NCBI RefSeq assembly: GCF_001667585.1
Contig: NZ_LZJZ01000035.1
Span: 1 to 47,483 of the forward strand
Source: Mycobacterium sp. E2733
GTDB lineage: Bacteria > Actinomycetota > Actinomycetes > Mycobacteriales > Mycobacteriaceae
DNA length: 47,483 nucleotides
Direction: 5' to 3'
Shown here in pieces: positions 18,736 to 29,482 of the stretch. Position 1 is the stretch's first letter; the number at the start of each line of letters is the position of its first letter. The notes under the pieces are model-generated. The model had not been told where the DNA came from. It was given only the letters and a program-made list of their open reading frames with translations, and made no database searches. The translations under genes and the position numbers were made by a program.

Positions 18736-21543
18736 ATGGTTGACGTTTCCGACATCGCGCTCGAACCCATCGGCGCCGTGCGACGCACGCTCGTCGGTCG
18801 CGAGGCGACAGAGCCGATGCGCGCCGACATCAGGCTGCTGGGCGCCATCCTCGGGGACACCGTGCGCGAGCACAGCGGGCACGATGTTTTCGAACTCGTC
18901 GAACGTGCCCGGGTGGAGTCGTTCCGGGTGCGCCGCTCCGAGATCGACCGGGTCGACCTGGCGCGCATGTTCGACGGCATCGACATTCACCGAGCGATCC
19001 CCGTCATCCGGGCGTTCAGCCACTTCGCGCTGCTTGCCAACGTGGCCGAGGACATCCACCGGGAGCGCCGCCGCGCCATCCACGTCTCCGCCGGAGAGCC
19101 GCCGCAGGACAGCAGCCTGGCCGCGACGTACGCGAAACTTGATGCGGCCGAACTTGATTCGGCCACGGTGGCCGACGCGCTGCGAGGCGCCCTGATCTCC
19201 CCGGTGATCACCGCACACCCCACCGAAACCCGGCGGCGCACCGTCTTCGTCACCCAGCACCGGATCACCCAGCTGATGCGGTTGCATGCCGAGGGGCACA
19301 CCGAAACCGACGACGGGCGCAACATCGAGCGCGAGTTGCGCCGTCAGATCCTCACCCTGTGGCAGACCGCGTTGATCCGGTTGTCCCGCTTGCAGATCAC
19401 CGACGAGATCGAGGTGGGGCTGCGCTATTACGCCGCGGCGTTCTTCCAGGTCATTCCCCAGGTCAACGCCGAGGTGCGGGACGCGTTGCGGGCCCGATGG
19501 CCCGGCACCGACCTGCTCGCCGCGCCGATCCTGCGCCCCGGTTCCTGGATCGGCGGCGACCGCGACGGCAATCCGAACGTGACGGGCGACGTGGTGCGCC
19601 AGGCCACCGGCAGCGCGGCGTTCACCGCGCTGTCGCATTACCTGGCCGAGCTCACCGCCCTCGAGCAGGATCTGTCGATGTCGGCGCGACTCGTCCCCGT
19701 CACCCCGGGGCTGGCGGAACTGGCCGAGGGCTGCGGGGAGCAGGCCCGCGCCGACGAACCGTACCGGCGGGCGGTGCGGGTGATTCGCGCGCGGCTCACC
19801 GCGACGGGTGCCGAGATCCTGGACAGCCGGCCGCAGCACGAGCTGGACCTCGGCCTGAGGCCGTATTCCGCCCCGGCCGAGCTGCAGGCGGACCTGGACA
19901 CCATCGACGAGGCGCTCCGCGCACACGGCAGCGCGCTGCTGGCGGACGACCGCCTGGCCCTGTTACGAGAAGGCGTGAGCGTCTTCGGGTTTCACTTGTC
20001 CGGCCTGGACATGCGGCAAAACTCCGACGTCCACGAAGAGGTGGTGGGGGAGCTGTTGGCGTGGGCCGGGGTGCACCCGGACTACGCTTCGCTGCCCGAG
20101 GACGAGCGGGTCGAGCTGCTGGCCGGCGAGCTGGGCACCCGCCGCCCGCTGGTCGGCGACCGCGGTGGCCTGTCCGACCTGGCCCGCACGGAGCTCGAGG
20201 TCGTCGCCGCCGCGGCGTACGCCGTCGGGCGCTACGGCCCGGCCGCGGTGCCGACCTATGTCATCTCCATGTGCCGCTCGGTGTCCGACGTCTTGGAGGT
20301 GGCGATCCTGCTGAAAGAGGGCGGGCTGTTGGATGCCTCCGGGCCGGAACCGTATTGCCCGGTTGCCATCTCGCCGCTCTTCGAGACGATCGACGATCTG
20401 CACAACGGCGCGGCCATCCTGGACGCGATGCTCGAGCTTCCCCTGTACCGGGCGGTCGTCGACGCGCAGGGCGGCTGCCAGGAGGTGATGCTCGGCTACT
20501 CCGACTCGAACAAGGACGGCGGTTACCTCGCGTCCAGCTGGGCGGTCTACCGCGCCGAGCTGGCACTGGTCGAGGTGGCCCGCAAGGCGGGAATCCGGTT
20601 GCGGCTCTTCCACGGCCGCGGCGGTACCGTCGGCCGCGGGGGTGGGCCGAGCTATGAGGCCATCCTGGCGCAACCGCCGGGAGCGGTGAACGGTTCGCTG
20701 CGGCTCACCGAGCAGGGCGAGGTGATCGCCGCCAAGTACGCGGAACCGCAGGCGGCCCGGCGCAACGTGGAGAGCTTGGTGGCGGCGACGCTGGAGTCGA
20801 CGCTGCTCGACGTCGAGGGCCTGGGAGATGCCGCGGAGCCGGCCTACGCGGTGCTCGACGAAGTGGCCACCCTCGCGCAGCGCGCTTACGCCGAATTGGT
20901 GCATGACACACCGGGTTTCGTCGACTACTTCCTGGCTTCCACGCCGGTCAGCGAGATCGGTTCGCTGAACATCGGCAGCCGCCCTACGTCACGCAAACCC
21001 ACCTCTTCGATCTCGGACCTACGCGCCATCCCCTGGGTCCTGGCGTGGAGCCAGTCGCGGGTGATGCTTCCGGGCTGGTACGGCACCGGATCGGCGTTCG
21101 AGCAGTGGATCGCGGCCGGGCCCGAAAGCGAAACCGAGCGGGTGGCGATCCTGCACGAGCTGTACGAGCGGTGGCCGTTCTTCCGCGGCGCGCTCTCCAA
21201 CATGGCCCAGGTGCTCGCCAAGAGCGACCTCGGGCTGGCGGCGCATTACGCGGAGCTGGTCGACGACGAGGAACTGCGGGACCGGGTGTTCGGCAAGATC
21301 GTGGACGAGCACCGGCGAACCATCGCGATGCACAAGCGCATCACCGGTCACGACGACCTGCTCGCCGACAACCCCGCGCTGGCCCGCTCGGTGTTCAACC
21401 GCTTCCCCTACCTGGAGCCGCTGAACCACCTCCAGGTGGAGTTGCTGCGCCGCTACCGCTCCGGTGACGACGACGAACTGGTGCAGCGCGGCATCCTGCT
21501 GACGATGAATGGATTGGCCAGCGCGTTACGTAACAGTGGCTGA
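18736..21543 (+). CDS. ppc: Phosphoenolpyruvate carboxylase
   Basis: Phosphoenolpyruvate carboxylase, 935 residues, an anaplerotic enzyme that makes oxaloacetate from PEP and bicarbonate. Catalytic motifs are intact: His161 in [10 protein letters not shown], Lys593 in SDSNKDGGY, and His626 in [14 protein letters not shown]. The C-terminus ends [11 protein letters not shown], the family's usual terminal pattern, which supports a full-length enzyme. The ATG is at 18736. As I recall, M. tuberculosis lacks ppc, whereas M. leprae and M. avium-group species have it next to secG. It links the glycolytic genes upstream with the pentose phosphate genes downstream in function, though not as one operon. 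Confidence 0.97.
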   Translation: MVDVSDIALEPIGAVRRTLVGREATEPMRADIRLLGAILGDTVREHSGHDVFELVERARVESFRVRRSEIDRVDLARMFDGIDIHRAIPVIRAFSHFALLANVAEDIHRERRRAIHVSAGEPPQDSSLAATYAKLDAAELDSATVADALRGALISPVITAHPTETRRRTVFVTQHRITQLMRLHAEGHTETDDGRNIERELRRQILTLWQTALIRLSRLQITDEIEVGLRYYAAAFFQVIPQVNAEVRDALRARWPGTDLLAAPILRPGSWIGGDRDGNPNVTGDVVRQATGSAAFTALSHYLAELTALEQDLSMSARLVPVTPGLAELAEGCGEQARADEPYRRAVRVIRARLTATGAEILDSRPQHELDLGLRPYSAPAELQADLDTIDEALRAHGSALLADDRLALLREGVSVFGFHLSGLDMRQNSDVHEEVVGELLAWAGVHPDYASLPEDERVELLAGELGTRRPLVGDRGGLSDLARTELEVVAAAAYAVGRYGPAAVPTYVISMCRSVSDVLEVAILLKEGGLLDASGPEPYCPVAISPLFETIDDLHNGAAILDAMLELPLYRAVVDAQGGCQEVMLGYSDSNKDGGYLASSWAVYRAELALVEVARKAGIRLRLFHGRGGTVGRGGGPSYEAILAQPPGAVNGSLRLTEQGEVIAAKYAEPQAARRNVESLVAATLESTLLDVEGLGDAAEPAYAVLDEVATLAQRAYAELVHDTPGFVDYFLASTPVSEIGSLNIGSRPTSRKPTSSISDLRAIPWVLAWSQSRVMLPGWYGTGSAFEQWIAAGPESETERVAILHELYERWPFFRGALSNMAQVLAKSDLGLAAHYAELVDDEELRDRVFGKIVDEHRRTIAMHKRITGHDDLLADNPALARSVFNRFPYLEPLNHLQVELLRRYRSGDDDELVQRGILLTMNGLASALRNSG

Positions 21544-21559
21544 TGGGCATTCGTAAGCC

Positions 21560-22372
21560 ATGTCGGACATCGCCTCGCCGGTCACCGCGGCTCAGTTGGC
21601 TCAGAACACCGTCTTCGAACGACTGGCACGCGTCGGGTTCGTCGTCAACGGGGTACTGCACCTGATCGTCGGCTATCTCGCCATCCGGGTTGCGTTCGGC
21701 GACGGCGGAACCGCTGACCAAACCGGGGCCCTGGCGACGCTGGCGTCCAAGCCGGGCGGGCCGTTGGCGCTCTGGATCGCCACGGCCGCCCTGTTGGCGA
21801 TGGGCCTGTGGCGGCTGGTCGAAACCGCCCTCGGCCGATCGAGCGACCGCAAGTCAAAGGGTGCCTCATCGGATGCCTCCTCGCGGGCGAAGGCCCTGGG
21901 GCTCGCCGCGGTCTACCTGGCTTTCGCCTACTCGGCGTTCGGATTCGCCCGGGGCGCCGGCAGGTCGGCGGATCAACAGAATTCGAGCATCAGCGCGCGC
22001 CTCATGGCAACGACCGGCGGCACCATCGCGCTCATCGTGGGCGGACTGATCATCGTCGCGGTCGGTTGCTATCACATCTACAAGGGCGCCAGCCGCAACT
22101 TCGTCGACGACCTCCACGGCAAGTCGGGCGACTTGGTGCGACGGCTTGGCGTCGCCGGATATATCGGCAAGGGCACCGTGATCACCCTGACGGGCGTGCT
22201 GGTAATCGTTGCCGCGTGTCGCTCGGAACCGAAGAAGGCCACCGGCCTCGACGGGGCCCTGAAGACCCTCGGCGCCCAGCACTATGGGGCAGCGCTGCTG
22301 ATCGCCGCCGGCGTGGGGATCATCACCTATGGGCTGTATAGCTTCGTGATGGCCCGGTCGACCAAGATGTAG
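21560..22372 (+). CDS. DUF1206 domain-containing membrane protein
   Basis: A 270-residue membrane protein of the DUF1206 family, function unknown. Six hydrophobic helices form three repeats of two: about 28-50 (VGFVVNGVLHLIVGYLAIRV), 70-92, 110-132, 150-175, 190-215 (GVAGYIGKGTVITLTGVLVI) and 238-262. Each repeat starts with a conserved Gly-Tyr/Phe-x-x-x-G element (ARVGFVVNGVL, LGVAGYIGKG), which is the family's signature. The ATG lies 17 bp after the ppc stop, so the two genes may be co-transcribed. A convergent coiled-coil gene ends 12 bp beyond its stop. Confidence 0.88.
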   Translation: MSDIASPVTAAQLAQNTVFERLARVGFVVNGVLHLIVGYLAIRVAFGDGGTADQTGALATLASKPGGPLALWIATAALLAMGLWRLVETALGRSSDRKSKGASSDASSRAKALGLAAVYLAFAYSAFGFARGAGRSADQQNSSISARLMATTGGTIALIVGGLIIVAVGCYHIYKGASRNFVDDLHGKSGDLVRRLGVAGYIGKGTVITLTGVLVIVAACRSEPKKATGLDGALKTLGAQHYGAALLIAAGVGIITYGLYSFVMARSTKM

Positions 22373-22383
22373 CCCGCGAGGCC

Positions 22384-22788
22384 TCAGCGGTTCCGCAGTC
22401 TGTCCAGCGCCCCGCGCACGGCGTGCTCGGTCATCGCGACCGGCGTCAACATCGTCTCGCCCACCTTCACCATGCCGTCGAGCCGCCCGACGATGGCCTC
22501 CACGGGCTCGACCAGGACGATCAGTCGCCTGGCCAGATCGTCCAGCCGCGACAGGGTGCCGTCCAGGTGGTCCAGGCCGCTTTCCATGCGCTCGACCGTG
22601 GCATTCAGGTTGGAAAGGGACGTGTTCAGCTCTTTCATGGTCGTGCTCAGGCCGTCGAGGACGTCTTCGACCTGCTCCACCGTCTTGTCGGCGTTCAGCG
22701 CAGCCTGGGTGAGGGTTTTGATCCGGCTTCGCTCTTGCCCACCGCGCACGGTTCTGTCTGCCATGACCGTCATTATTACCCGGATCAC
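22384..22788 (-). CDS. Small coiled-coil protein (Rv1444c-like)
   Basis: A protein of up to 134 residues, resembling in position and length M. tuberculosis Rv1444c, of unknown function. From about residue 35 to 110 it shows continuous heptad patterning (KTVEQVEDVLDGLSTTMKEL, LNATVERMESGLDHLDGTL, LDDLARRLIVLVEPVEAI), predicting a long coiled coil. There is no membrane segment. The start is uncertain: GTG 22788, ATG 22773 or ATG 22764 (MADRTVRGG) are all possible and none has a strong ribosome-binding site. It starts 12 bp past the end of the pgl coding region, so it probably rides as the last gene of the tkt-tal-zwf-opcA-pgl operon. That position hints at a structural partner of one of those enzymes, as an inference. 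Confidence 0.8.
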   Translation of the reverse strand: MIRVIMTVMADRTVRGGQERSRIKTLTQAALNADKTVEQVEDVLDGLSTTMKELNTSLSNLNATVERMESGLDHLDGTLSRLDDLARRLIVLVEPVEAIVGRLDGMVKVGETMLTPVAMTEHAVRGALDRLRNR

Positions 22789-22800
22789 ACCGGGCGGGGG

Positions 22801-23556
22801 TTAGCCTGGCTGACCCGGGCGCGACGGCAGTTTGGCGGCGGCCTCCTCGTCGAGCAGCCACAGGGTGGTTTCCTGGCCGATCGCCCCTGCCGCCGGCACC
22901 TTGACCGGCGGGGCACCGCCGATGGCCGCGGCCGCCGCGTCGGCCTTGGCGGCGCCCGACACCATCAGCCAAACCTCGCGTGAACGTTGAATCGCGGGCA
23001 GCGTCAGGGTGATTCGTTGGGGAGGCGGCTTGGGGGAGTCCTCCACCGGGACCACCATGCGGCTGGTTTCCAGCACGGCCGGGGTGTCCGGGAACAACGA
23101 GTTGATATGACCCTCGGGCCCCATGCCCAACAGGTGCACGTCGAAATTCGGAACCGGTTGGCCGGGTTCGGCGTTGGCCGCCAGCAGTTGCTCGTAGGCC
23201 AGCGCCGCGGCGGCGAGGTCCGTGCCGAATTCGCCGTCGCTGGCGGGCATCGTGTGCACGTGGCTGGTCGGGATGTCGATCCGGTCCAGTAAGGCCTCGC
23301 GGGCCTGCTTGTCGTTGCGTTCGTCGTCGTCCTCCGGGACGTAGCGTTCGTCGCCCCAGAACAGGTGCACCTTGGGCCAGGCGATCTCGTGCCCCGCCAG
23401 GGACTTGAGCAGCCCGATGCCGTTGCCGCCGCCGGTCAGCACGACAAGCGCGCGGTCCCGCGCTGCCACGGCGGTGCGGATGCTATCGGCCAGTCGGTTG
23501 GCCGCGGCCTCGGCGAGCGCCTGACCGTTCGGGAAAACTTCGATGATGGTGCTCAC
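22801..23556 (-). CDS. pgl: 6-phosphogluconolactonase
   Basis: 6-phosphogluconolactonase (DevB type, orthologue of Rv1445c), 251 residues, hydrolysing 6-phosphogluconolactone in the oxidative pentose phosphate pathway. Family segments are [17 protein letters not shown] (phosphate-binding loop), [14 protein letters not shown], and [12 protein letters not shown], which holds the catalytic Glu and His region. The GTG at 23556 overlaps the opcA TGA by 4 bp. Its substrate is produced by Zwf, encoded two genes upstream in the same operon, so oxidative-branch steps are grouped. Confidence 0.95.
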   Translation of the reverse strand: MSTIIEVFPNGQALAEAAANRLADSIRTAVAARDRALVVLTGGGNGIGLLKSLAGHEIAWPKVHLFWGDERYVPEDDDERNDKQAREALLDRIDIPTSHVHTMPASDGEFGTDLAAAALAYEQLLAANAEPGQPVPNFDVHLLGMGPEGHINSLFPDTPAVLETSRMVVPVEDSPKPPPQRITLTLPAIQRSREVWLMVSGAAKADAAAAAIGGAPPVKVPAAGAIGQETTLWLLDEEAAAKLPSRPGQPG

Positions 23557-24464
23557 ACGTACTGCACTTTCTCAATACCCTCTAACGCTGTCTGATAAAT
23601 CTCGTCGGGATCCAGCCGCCGCAGGTCTTCGGCGAGGCACTCGCCGGTTTCCCTGCGAGCCAAGGGAAGCAGGGCCTCCGGCTTGGCGGTGCGACTAAGT
23701 GTCGCCGTCCTGCCCTGTTGGGGCCGGCTCAAGACGATGGTCTCGCTCTTGCGTACGAGTTCCACCTTGAGCTCGCCGACCGCGCGGCGCACCGGGCCAT
23801 CGATGCAGCTGGCCAGCCAGCCCGCAAGGATGTCAAGCGCCGGTTCGTTTTTCAAACCGGACACCACGGCCGACTCGATCGGTTCGTGGGGCGGCAGGTC
23901 AACCGCGGAGGTCAGCAGCGCCCGCCAGTAGGTAATGCGGGCCCACGCCAGGTCCGTGTCGCCGGCGGTGTACCCGGGCAGCCGACCCTTGATCGCCGAC
24001 AATGGATCGGTTCCGTTGGTGGCATCGGTGATGCGCCGAATCGCCAACTTGCCCAACGGATCCTGGGCGGGAACGGCCGGTGCGACGTCGGGCCACCACG
24101 CCACTACGGGGATGTCGGGCAGCAGGAACGGGGTCACCACGCTGGCGGCGTGCCCGGCCAGCGCCCCGGACAGATTCAGGATCACCACCTCGGTGGCCCC
24201 GGTGTCTCCGCCCGCGCGCAGCTGTGCGTCCAGGCGTGGCTCGTCGGCGTACGGGTCGCCCCGCATCGTGACGATGACCCGGCTGGGGTGCTCGTGGCTG
24301 GCGTTGTTGGCCGCCTCGAGCGACTCTTCGAGGATGGCGTCGCTTTCGGGGGCGATGATGAGCGTCAGCACCCGGCCCATCGTCACGGCGCCGACCTTCT
24401 CCCGCAGTTCCTCGAGCTTCTTGTTGACCGCGGTGGTGGTGGTGTCCGGCATGTCGATAATCAA
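23553..24464 (-). CDS. opcA: Glucose-6-phosphate dehydrogenase assembly protein OpcA
   Basis: OpcA (orthologue of Rv1446c), an allosteric or assembly partner of glucose-6-phosphate dehydrogenase first described in cyanobacteria and conserved in actinobacteria. It is not itself catalytic. The conserved start is [16 protein letters not shown], and the [20 protein letters not shown] region is typical. I chose TTG 24464, which overlaps the zwf TGA by 4 bp and gives 303 residues, the length I recall for the M. tuberculosis protein. An ATG at 24476 would add four residues (MAAA). It is coupled at both ends, to zwf and to pgl, matching the physical interaction with Zwf. Confidence 0.93.
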   Translation of the reverse strand: MIIDMPDTTTTAVNKKLEELREKVGAVTMGRVLTLIIAPESDAILEESLEAANNASHEHPSRVIVTMRGDPYADEPRLDAQLRAGGDTGATEVVILNLSGALAGHAASVVTPFLLPDIPVVAWWPDVAPAVPAQDPLGKLAIRRITDATNGTDPLSAIKGRLPGYTAGDTDLAWARITYWRALLTSAVDLPPHEPIESAVVSGLKNEPALDILAGWLASCIDGPVRRAVGELKVELVRKSETIVLSRPQQGRTATLSRTAKPEALLPLARRETGECLAEDLRRLDPDEIYQTALEGIEKVQYV

Positions 24465-26005
24465 GGCCGCCGCCATTCGCGCCCGGTCCGGCGCAGCATC
24501 TCGAACGCGGACTCCGGACCCCAGGTGCCCGCCTCGTACGGCTCCGGCTTGCCGTCGGCCGCCCAGTTATCGAGGACGGGATCCAATATCTGCCAAGCCA
24601 ATTCGACCTCTTCGTTGACCGGAAACAGGGACGGCTCGCCCAGCAGCACATCCAGGATCAGCTGTTCGTACGCTTCCGGCGACTCGTCGGCGAACGCCGA
24701 ACCGTAGGAGAAGTCCATGTTGACGTCGCGGACCTCCATCGCGGTTCCCGGCACCTTGGAGCCGAACCGCAGCGTGATGCCCTCGTCGGGCTGCACCCGG
24801 ATGACCATGGCGTTGGTGCCCAGCTCGTCGGTCATGGTGGCGTCGAACGGCAGATGCGGCGCGCGCTTGAAGACGAGCGCGATCTCGGTAACCCTGCGGC
24901 CCAGGCGTTTTCCCGTCCGCAGATAGAACGGCACACCGGCCCAGCGGCGGGTGTCGACCTCCAGCGTGATGGCGGCGAACGTCTCGGTGGTGGAGTCCTT
25001 GGCGAACCCTTCCTCGTCGAGCAGCCCGACGACCTTCTCGCCGCCCTGCCAACCGCCGGTGTACTGGCCGCGGCTGGTGGTCTCGTCGAGGGGCTCGGCC
25101 AGCTGGGTCGCCGAGAGCACCTTGATCTTTTCGGTCTGCAACGCCGCGGGGTTGAAGCTGACCGGCTCTTCCATCGCGGTGAGCGCCAGCAGCTGCATCA
25201 GGTGATTCTGGATGACATCGCGGGCGGCGCCGATACCGTCGTAATAGCCGGCGCGGCCGCCCAACCCGATGTCCTCGGCCATCGTGATCTGCACGTGATC
25301 GACGTAGTGCGCGTTCCAGATCGGGTCGAACAACTGATTGGCGAACCGCAGCGCCAATATGTTGCGCACCGTCTCCTTGCCGAGGTAGTGGTCGATGCGG
25401 AACACCGCCTCCTCGGGGAAGACGGCGTTGACCGCATGGTTGAGGGCCTGCGCGCTCTCCAGATCGTGTCCGAACGGCTTCTCGATGACCACCCGGCTCC
25501 ATCGGTCACCCTGCGGGCGGGCCAGCCCGGACTTGTGCAGCTGTTCGCACACCACCGGGAAGGACTTCGGCGGGATGGCCAGGTAGAAGGCGTGGTTGCC
25601 GCCGGTGCCGCGCTCGGCGTCCAGTTTGTCCAGGGTTTCGGCCAGCCGGCCGAACGACTCGTCGTCGTCGAAAGAGCCTGGCACGAAACGGAAACCCTCG
25701 GCCAGCCGCTCCCAGTTCTCCTCCCGAAAGGGAGTCCGGCAGTGATCCTTCACGGCCTGATAGACCACCTTGCGGAAATCCTGGGTCTCCCAGTCCCGAC
25801 GGGCGAATCCCACCAGGGAGAAGCTGGGCGGCAGCAGCCCACGGTTGGCCAGGTCGTAGATGGCCGGCATCACCTTCTTGCGAGCGAGGTCGCCGGTGAC
25901 ACCGAAGATCACCATGCCACAGGGGCCGGCGATCCTCGGCAACCGCTTGTCACGCTTGTCCCGTAACGGGTTATGCCATTGTGCAGCGGTACGAGCCGGG
26001 CTCAT
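24461..26005 (-). CDS. zwf: Glucose-6-phosphate 1-dehydrogenase
   Basis: Glucose-6-phosphate dehydrogenase (Zwf2-type, orthologue of Rv1447c), 514 residues, feeding NADPH production and the pentose phosphate pathway. The NADP-binding loop is [13 protein letters not shown] near residue 33, and the active-site signature RIDHYLGKE is at 203-211, with catalytic Asp205/His206. The substrate-contact EKPFGHD segment is present. ATG 26005 overlaps the tal stop by 4 bp and gives the expected length. The frame stays open 51 bp further upstream but without conserved sequence. Confidence 0.97.
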   Translation of the reverse strand: MSPARTAAQWHNPLRDKRDKRLPRIAGPCGMVIFGVTGDLARKKVMPAIYDLANRGLLPPSFSLVGFARRDWETQDFRKVVYQAVKDHCRTPFREENWERLAEGFRFVPGSFDDDESFGRLAETLDKLDAERGTGGNHAFYLAIPPKSFPVVCEQLHKSGLARPQGDRWSRVVIEKPFGHDLESAQALNHAVNAVFPEEAVFRIDHYLGKETVRNILALRFANQLFDPIWNAHYVDHVQITMAEDIGLGGRAGYYDGIGAARDVIQNHLMQLLALTAMEEPVSFNPAALQTEKIKVLSATQLAEPLDETTSRGQYTGGWQGGEKVVGLLDEEGFAKDSTTETFAAITLEVDTRRWAGVPFYLRTGKRLGRRVTEIALVFKRAPHLPFDATMTDELGTNAMVIRVQPDEGITLRFGSKVPGTAMEVRDVNMDFSYGSAFADESPEAYEQLILDVLLGEPSLFPVNEEVELAWQILDPVLDNWAADGKPEPYEAGTWGPESAFEMLRRTGREWRRP

Positions 26006-27120
26006 TTCGAGGCGGAATCCAGCTGCTTCTGTGTCTCCTCCAGCAGCTCGGTCCACGAGTCCACGAACTTCTCCACGCCCTCGTCCTCCAGCACCTTGAA
26101 CACGTCGGTCAAGTCGATCCCGACCGCGGCCAGCTTGTCGAACACCTCCTGGGCGGCGGAAGCGGTGCCGGTGACGGTGTCACCCTTGATCTCACCGTGG
26201 TCGGCGACGGCGTCAATGGTCTTCTCCGGCATGGTGTTCACCGTGTTCGGCGCGACCAGCTCGGTGACGTATAGGGTGTCGGAGTAGTCGGGGTTCTTGA
26301 CCCCGGTCGACGCCCACAGCGGACGCTGCACGCGGGCGCCGTCGCCCTTGAGCGCCTCGTAGCGATCGCCGCCCTCGAAAACCTCCTGGTAGGCGGCGTA
26401 GGCCAGCCGGGCGTTGGCGACCCCGGCCTGGCCGCGCAACGCCAGCGCCTCCTCGGAGCCGATCTTCTCCAGCCGCTTGTCGACCTCGGTGTCCACCCGA
26501 GACACGAAAAACGATGCCACAGAATGGATCTTGGATAGGTCGTGTCCCGCCTCGCGCGCCTTCTCCAGGCCGGCCAGGTAAGCGTCCATCACCTGACGGT
26601 GCCGCTCGACCGAGAAGATGAGCGTGACGTTGACCGAAATCCCTTCCGCCAGTGTGGCGGTGATGGCCGGAACGCCGGCCTTGGTCGCCGGGATCTTGAT
26701 GTACGCGTTCGGCCGGTCGACGATCTTCCACAGCTCGACGGCCTGCGCGATGGTCTTGTCTGTCTCGGCCGCCAGTCGCGGGTCGACCTCGATGGACACC
26801 CGGCCGTCGACGCCGTCGGAGGCTTCCCACTGCGGCCGCAGCACGTCGCACGCGTTGCGGACGTCGTCGGTGGTGACGGTGCGGATGGTGGCGTCGACGT
26901 CGGCGCCGCGCTCGGCGAGCTCGGCGATCTGACCGTCGTAAGTGTCGCCCTCGGCGAAAGCCTTCTGGAAGATCGACGGGTTGGTTGTCACTCCGACAAC
27001 GCTTTTGGTGTCGATCAGCTCCTGCAGATTGCCCGACTGCAGCCGCTGGCGCGACAGGTCATCCAGCCAGACGGATACGCCCGCAGCGCTGAGCGCCGCA
27101 AGGTTTGGGTTCTGAGTCAT
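26002..27120 (-). CDS. tal: Transaldolase
   Basis: Transaldolase (orthologue of Rv1448c), 372 residues, moving a dihydroxyacetone unit from sedoheptulose 7-phosphate to glyceraldehyde 3-phosphate. The Schiff-base Lys142 lies in [19 protein letters not shown] near residue 47 and [11 protein letters not shown] after the lysine are standard. The C-terminal helical region ([20 protein letters not shown]) matches the actinobacterial long form. ATG 27120 is 15 bp after the tkt stop. It belongs to the five-gene tkt-to-pgl operon. Confidence 0.97.
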   Translation of the reverse strand: MTQNPNLAALSAAGVSVWLDDLSRQRLQSGNLQELIDTKSVVGVTTNPSIFQKAFAEGDTYDGQIAELAERGADVDATIRTVTTDDVRNACDVLRPQWEASDGVDGRVSIEVDPRLAAETDKTIAQAVELWKIVDRPNAYIKIPATKAGVPAITATLAEGISVNVTLIFSVERHRQVMDAYLAGLEKAREAGHDLSKIHSVASFFVSRVDTEVDKRLEKIGSEEALALRGQAGVANARLAYAAYQEVFEGGDRYEALKGDGARVQRPLWASTGVKNPDYSDTLYVTELVAPNTVNTMPEKTIDAVADHGEIKGDTVTGTASAAQEVFDKLAAVGIDLTDVFKVLEDEGVEKFVDSWTELLEETQKQLDSASK

Positions 27121-27135
27121 GTGAATTACCCCTTC

Positions 27136-29226
27136 TCAGTTGTCCACTACCTGTTCCGCGGCGGCCGCGACGGCTTCTGCGGTGAAACCGAATTCACGGA
27201 ACAAAGTCTTGTAGTCGGCGGATTCGCCATAGTGCTCGATCGACACGATCTTGCCGGTGTCGCCGACGAGCTTGTGCCAGGACTGCGCGACGCCCGCCTC
27301 GACGGCCACCCGGGCCGATACCGACGGGGGCAGCACGCTGTCGCGGTAGTCCTCGGGCTGAGACTCGAACCATTCCACGCACGGCATGGACACCACTCGC
27401 GCGACAATGTCCTTGTCCGCCAACAGCTTCTGGGCTTCCACGGCGAGCTGAACCTCCGAGCCCGTGGCGATCAGGACGACGTCCGGCTCGTCGCCGCCGG
27501 CATCACCAAGGACGTACCCGCCTTTGGCCACGCCCTCGACGTTGGTGCCTTCGAGGATCGGCACGCCCTGGCGGGTCAGCATCAGCCCGACCGGGCCGCT
27601 CCCGTTGCCGCGGGCCAGGATGGTGCGCCAGGCGTAGGCGGTCTCGTTGGCGTCGGCCGGGCGCACCACCGACAGGTTTGGGATGGCCCGCAGCGCCGCG
27701 AGGTGCTCGATGGGCTGATGGGTCGGGCCGTCCTCGCCGAGTCCGATGGAGTCGTGCGTCCACACGTAGATGGTGTCGATGTCCATCAGCGAGGCCAGCC
27801 GCACCGCCGGGCGCATGTAGTCCGAGAACTGCAGGAACGTGCCGCCATAGGCCCGGGTCGGGCCGTGCAGCACGATGCCGGACAGGATGGCGGCCATCGC
27901 GTGTTCGCGAACACCGAAATGCAGTGTGCGGCCATACCAGTGCGCGGTGTAGTCCTTGGTTGAAATCGATGGCGGCCCAAACGAATCGACACCGTCCATG
28001 GTGGTGTTGTTGCTGCCCGCCAGGTCGGCCGAGCCGCCCCACAGCTCCGGCAGCTTCGGTCCCAGGGCGGTGAGCACTTCGCCGGAGGCCTTGCGGGTGG
28101 CCACCGCGTCGGAGCCGGGTTCCCAGTGCGGTAGGTCTGCGTCCCAACCGTCGGGCAATTCCTCGGCGGTCAACCGGTCCAGCAGCGCCTTGCGGTCGGG
28201 TTCGCGCTCCGCCCAGGCGTCGAAGTCGGCCTGCCACTTCTCGTGCGCTTCCTTGCCCCGGTCCACCAGCTTGCGGGTGTGGGCGATGACCTCGTCGCGC
28301 ACCTCGAACTTCTTCTCGGGATCGAACCCCAGGATCTCCTTGACCGCCGCGACTTCCTCGTCGCCCAGCGCCGCGCCGTGCGCCTTGCCGGTGTTCATCA
28401 ACTTCGGTGCCGGGAAGCCGATGATGGTGCGCAACTCGATGAACGACGGCCGGTCGGTGACGGCCCTGGCGTTGGCGATGGCCTCCTCGATGCCGACCAC
28501 GTTCTCGCCGCCTTCGACCCTCTGCACGTGCCAGCCGTAGGCCTCGTAACGCGCCGCGGTGTCCTCACACAGCGCGATGTTGGTGTCGTCCTCGATCGAG
28601 ATCTGGTTGTGGTCGTAGAAGACGATCAGGTTGCCGAGCTGCTGGACGGCCGCCAGCGACGAGGCCTCCGAGGTGACGCCCTCCTCGATGTCGCCGTCGG
28701 AGGCGATCACGTAGATGAAGTGATCGAACGGGCTGGTGCCGGGGGCGGCGTCCGGGTCGAACAGCCCGCGCTCGTAGCGCGACGCCATCGCCATGCCCAC
28801 GGCCGAGGCCAGACCCTGGCCGAGCGGGCCGGTGGTGATCTCAACGCCCTTGGTGTGCCGGAATTCCGGGTGCCCGGGCGTTTTGGATCCCCACGTGCGC
28901 AGCGACTCGATGTCGGACAGCTCGAGGCCGAACCCGCCCAGGTAAAGCTGGATGTAGAGCGTCAGGCTGCTGTGCCCGCACGACAGCACGAACCGGTCGC
29001 GTCCCAGCCAGTAGGTGTCGCTGGGGTCGTGTCGCATCGTGCGCTGGAACAGGGTGTAGGCCAGGGGGGCCAGGCTCATCGCCGTTCCGGGATGTCCGTT
29101 GCCGACCTTTTGGACCGCGTCGGCGGCCAGCACCCGAATGGTGTCGACGGCGGCCGAGTCGAGCTCGGACCAGTCGTCGGGAAGGTGTGGTTGGGTCAGC
29201 GTCGAGATCTCTTCGAGTGTGGTCAC
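27136..29226 (-). CDS. tkt: Transketolase
   Basis: Thiamine-diphosphate-dependent transketolase (orthologue of Rv1449c), 696 residues from GTG 29226. It transfers two-carbon units between sugar phosphates. The ThDP/Mg-binding region is SDGDIEEGVTSEAS, the N-terminal GNGHPGTAMS and LGRDRFVLSCGHSS segments are family hallmarks, and HDSIGLGEDGPTHQPIEHLA in the central domain is the transketolase signature. I chose GTG 29226 because M. tuberculosis transketolase starts MTTLEEIS, and AAGGA lies upstream. An ATG at 29247 would add seven residues. This is the first gene of tkt-tal-zwf-opcA-pgl and lies divergent from ctaB. Confidence 0.96.
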   Translation of the reverse strand: MTTLEEISTLTQPHLPDDWSELDSAAVDTIRVLAADAVQKVGNGHPGTAMSLAPLAYTLFQRTMRHDPSDTYWLGRDRFVLSCGHSSLTLYIQLYLGGFGLELSDIESLRTWGSKTPGHPEFRHTKGVEITTGPLGQGLASAVGMAMASRYERGLFDPDAAPGTSPFDHFIYVIASDGDIEEGVTSEASSLAAVQQLGNLIVFYDHNQISIEDDTNIALCEDTAARYEAYGWHVQRVEGGENVVGIEEAIANARAVTDRPSFIELRTIIGFPAPKLMNTGKAHGAALGDEEVAAVKEILGFDPEKKFEVRDEVIAHTRKLVDRGKEAHEKWQADFDAWAEREPDRKALLDRLTAEELPDGWDADLPHWEPGSDAVATRKASGEVLTALGPKLPELWGGSADLAGSNNTTMDGVDSFGPPSISTKDYTAHWYGRTLHFGVREHAMAAILSGIVLHGPTRAYGGTFLQFSDYMRPAVRLASLMDIDTIYVWTHDSIGLGEDGPTHQPIEHLAALRAIPNLSVVRPADANETAYAWRTILARGNGSGPVGLMLTRQGVPILEGTNVEGVAKGGYVLGDAGGDEPDVVLIATGSEVQLAVEAQKLLADKDIVARVVSMPCVEWFESQPEDYRDSVLPPSVSARVAVEAGVAQSWHKLVGDTGKIVSIEHYGESADYKTLFREFGFTAEAVAAAAEQVVDN

Positions 29227-29263
29227 AGACTCAGTCCTTGGGGTCATCAAGCTGATAATTCCC

Positions 29264-29269
29264 ACCCTA
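29264..29269 (-). promoter_or_regulatory. Candidate -10 element for the tkt operon
   Basis: Read on the minus strand this is TAGGGT, matching TANNNT, 38 bp before the tkt GTG. It would give a short leader of about 30 nt. No clear -35 is visible. Confidence 0.35.
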
Positions 29270-29321
29270 GTGCGGGAGGGCCGGCCTTTGCAGTGCAGGT
29301 TTCGGGTACCCGCCGCCGGCT

Positions 29322-29386
29322 GAACTGAAAATTACGCGGTGGCTGTCGACCCGTAGCATTCAGTTCGAAAATCTGAGGAAAATCTG
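29322..29386. promoter_or_regulatory. Inverted and direct repeats in the tkt/ctaB divergent region
   Basis: A perfect 8-bp inverted repeat, GAACTGAA (29322-29329) and TTCAGTTC (29359-29366), is followed by two direct copies of GAAAATCTG (29367-29375 and 29378-29386) starting 11 bp apart, about one helical turn. The stretch is unusually A/T-rich for this genome and lies between the divergent starts at 29226 and 29483. This layout suggests regulator binding. Confidence 0.45.
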
Positions 29387-29482
29387 CGTGAATAGACCCT
29401 GCGGGCGGGCCATTACCGGCCCTCGGTCTACCATCGTGTGTAGTAGATGCTGCGCGCTGCTGCGACCCCAAGGAGTTATTGC

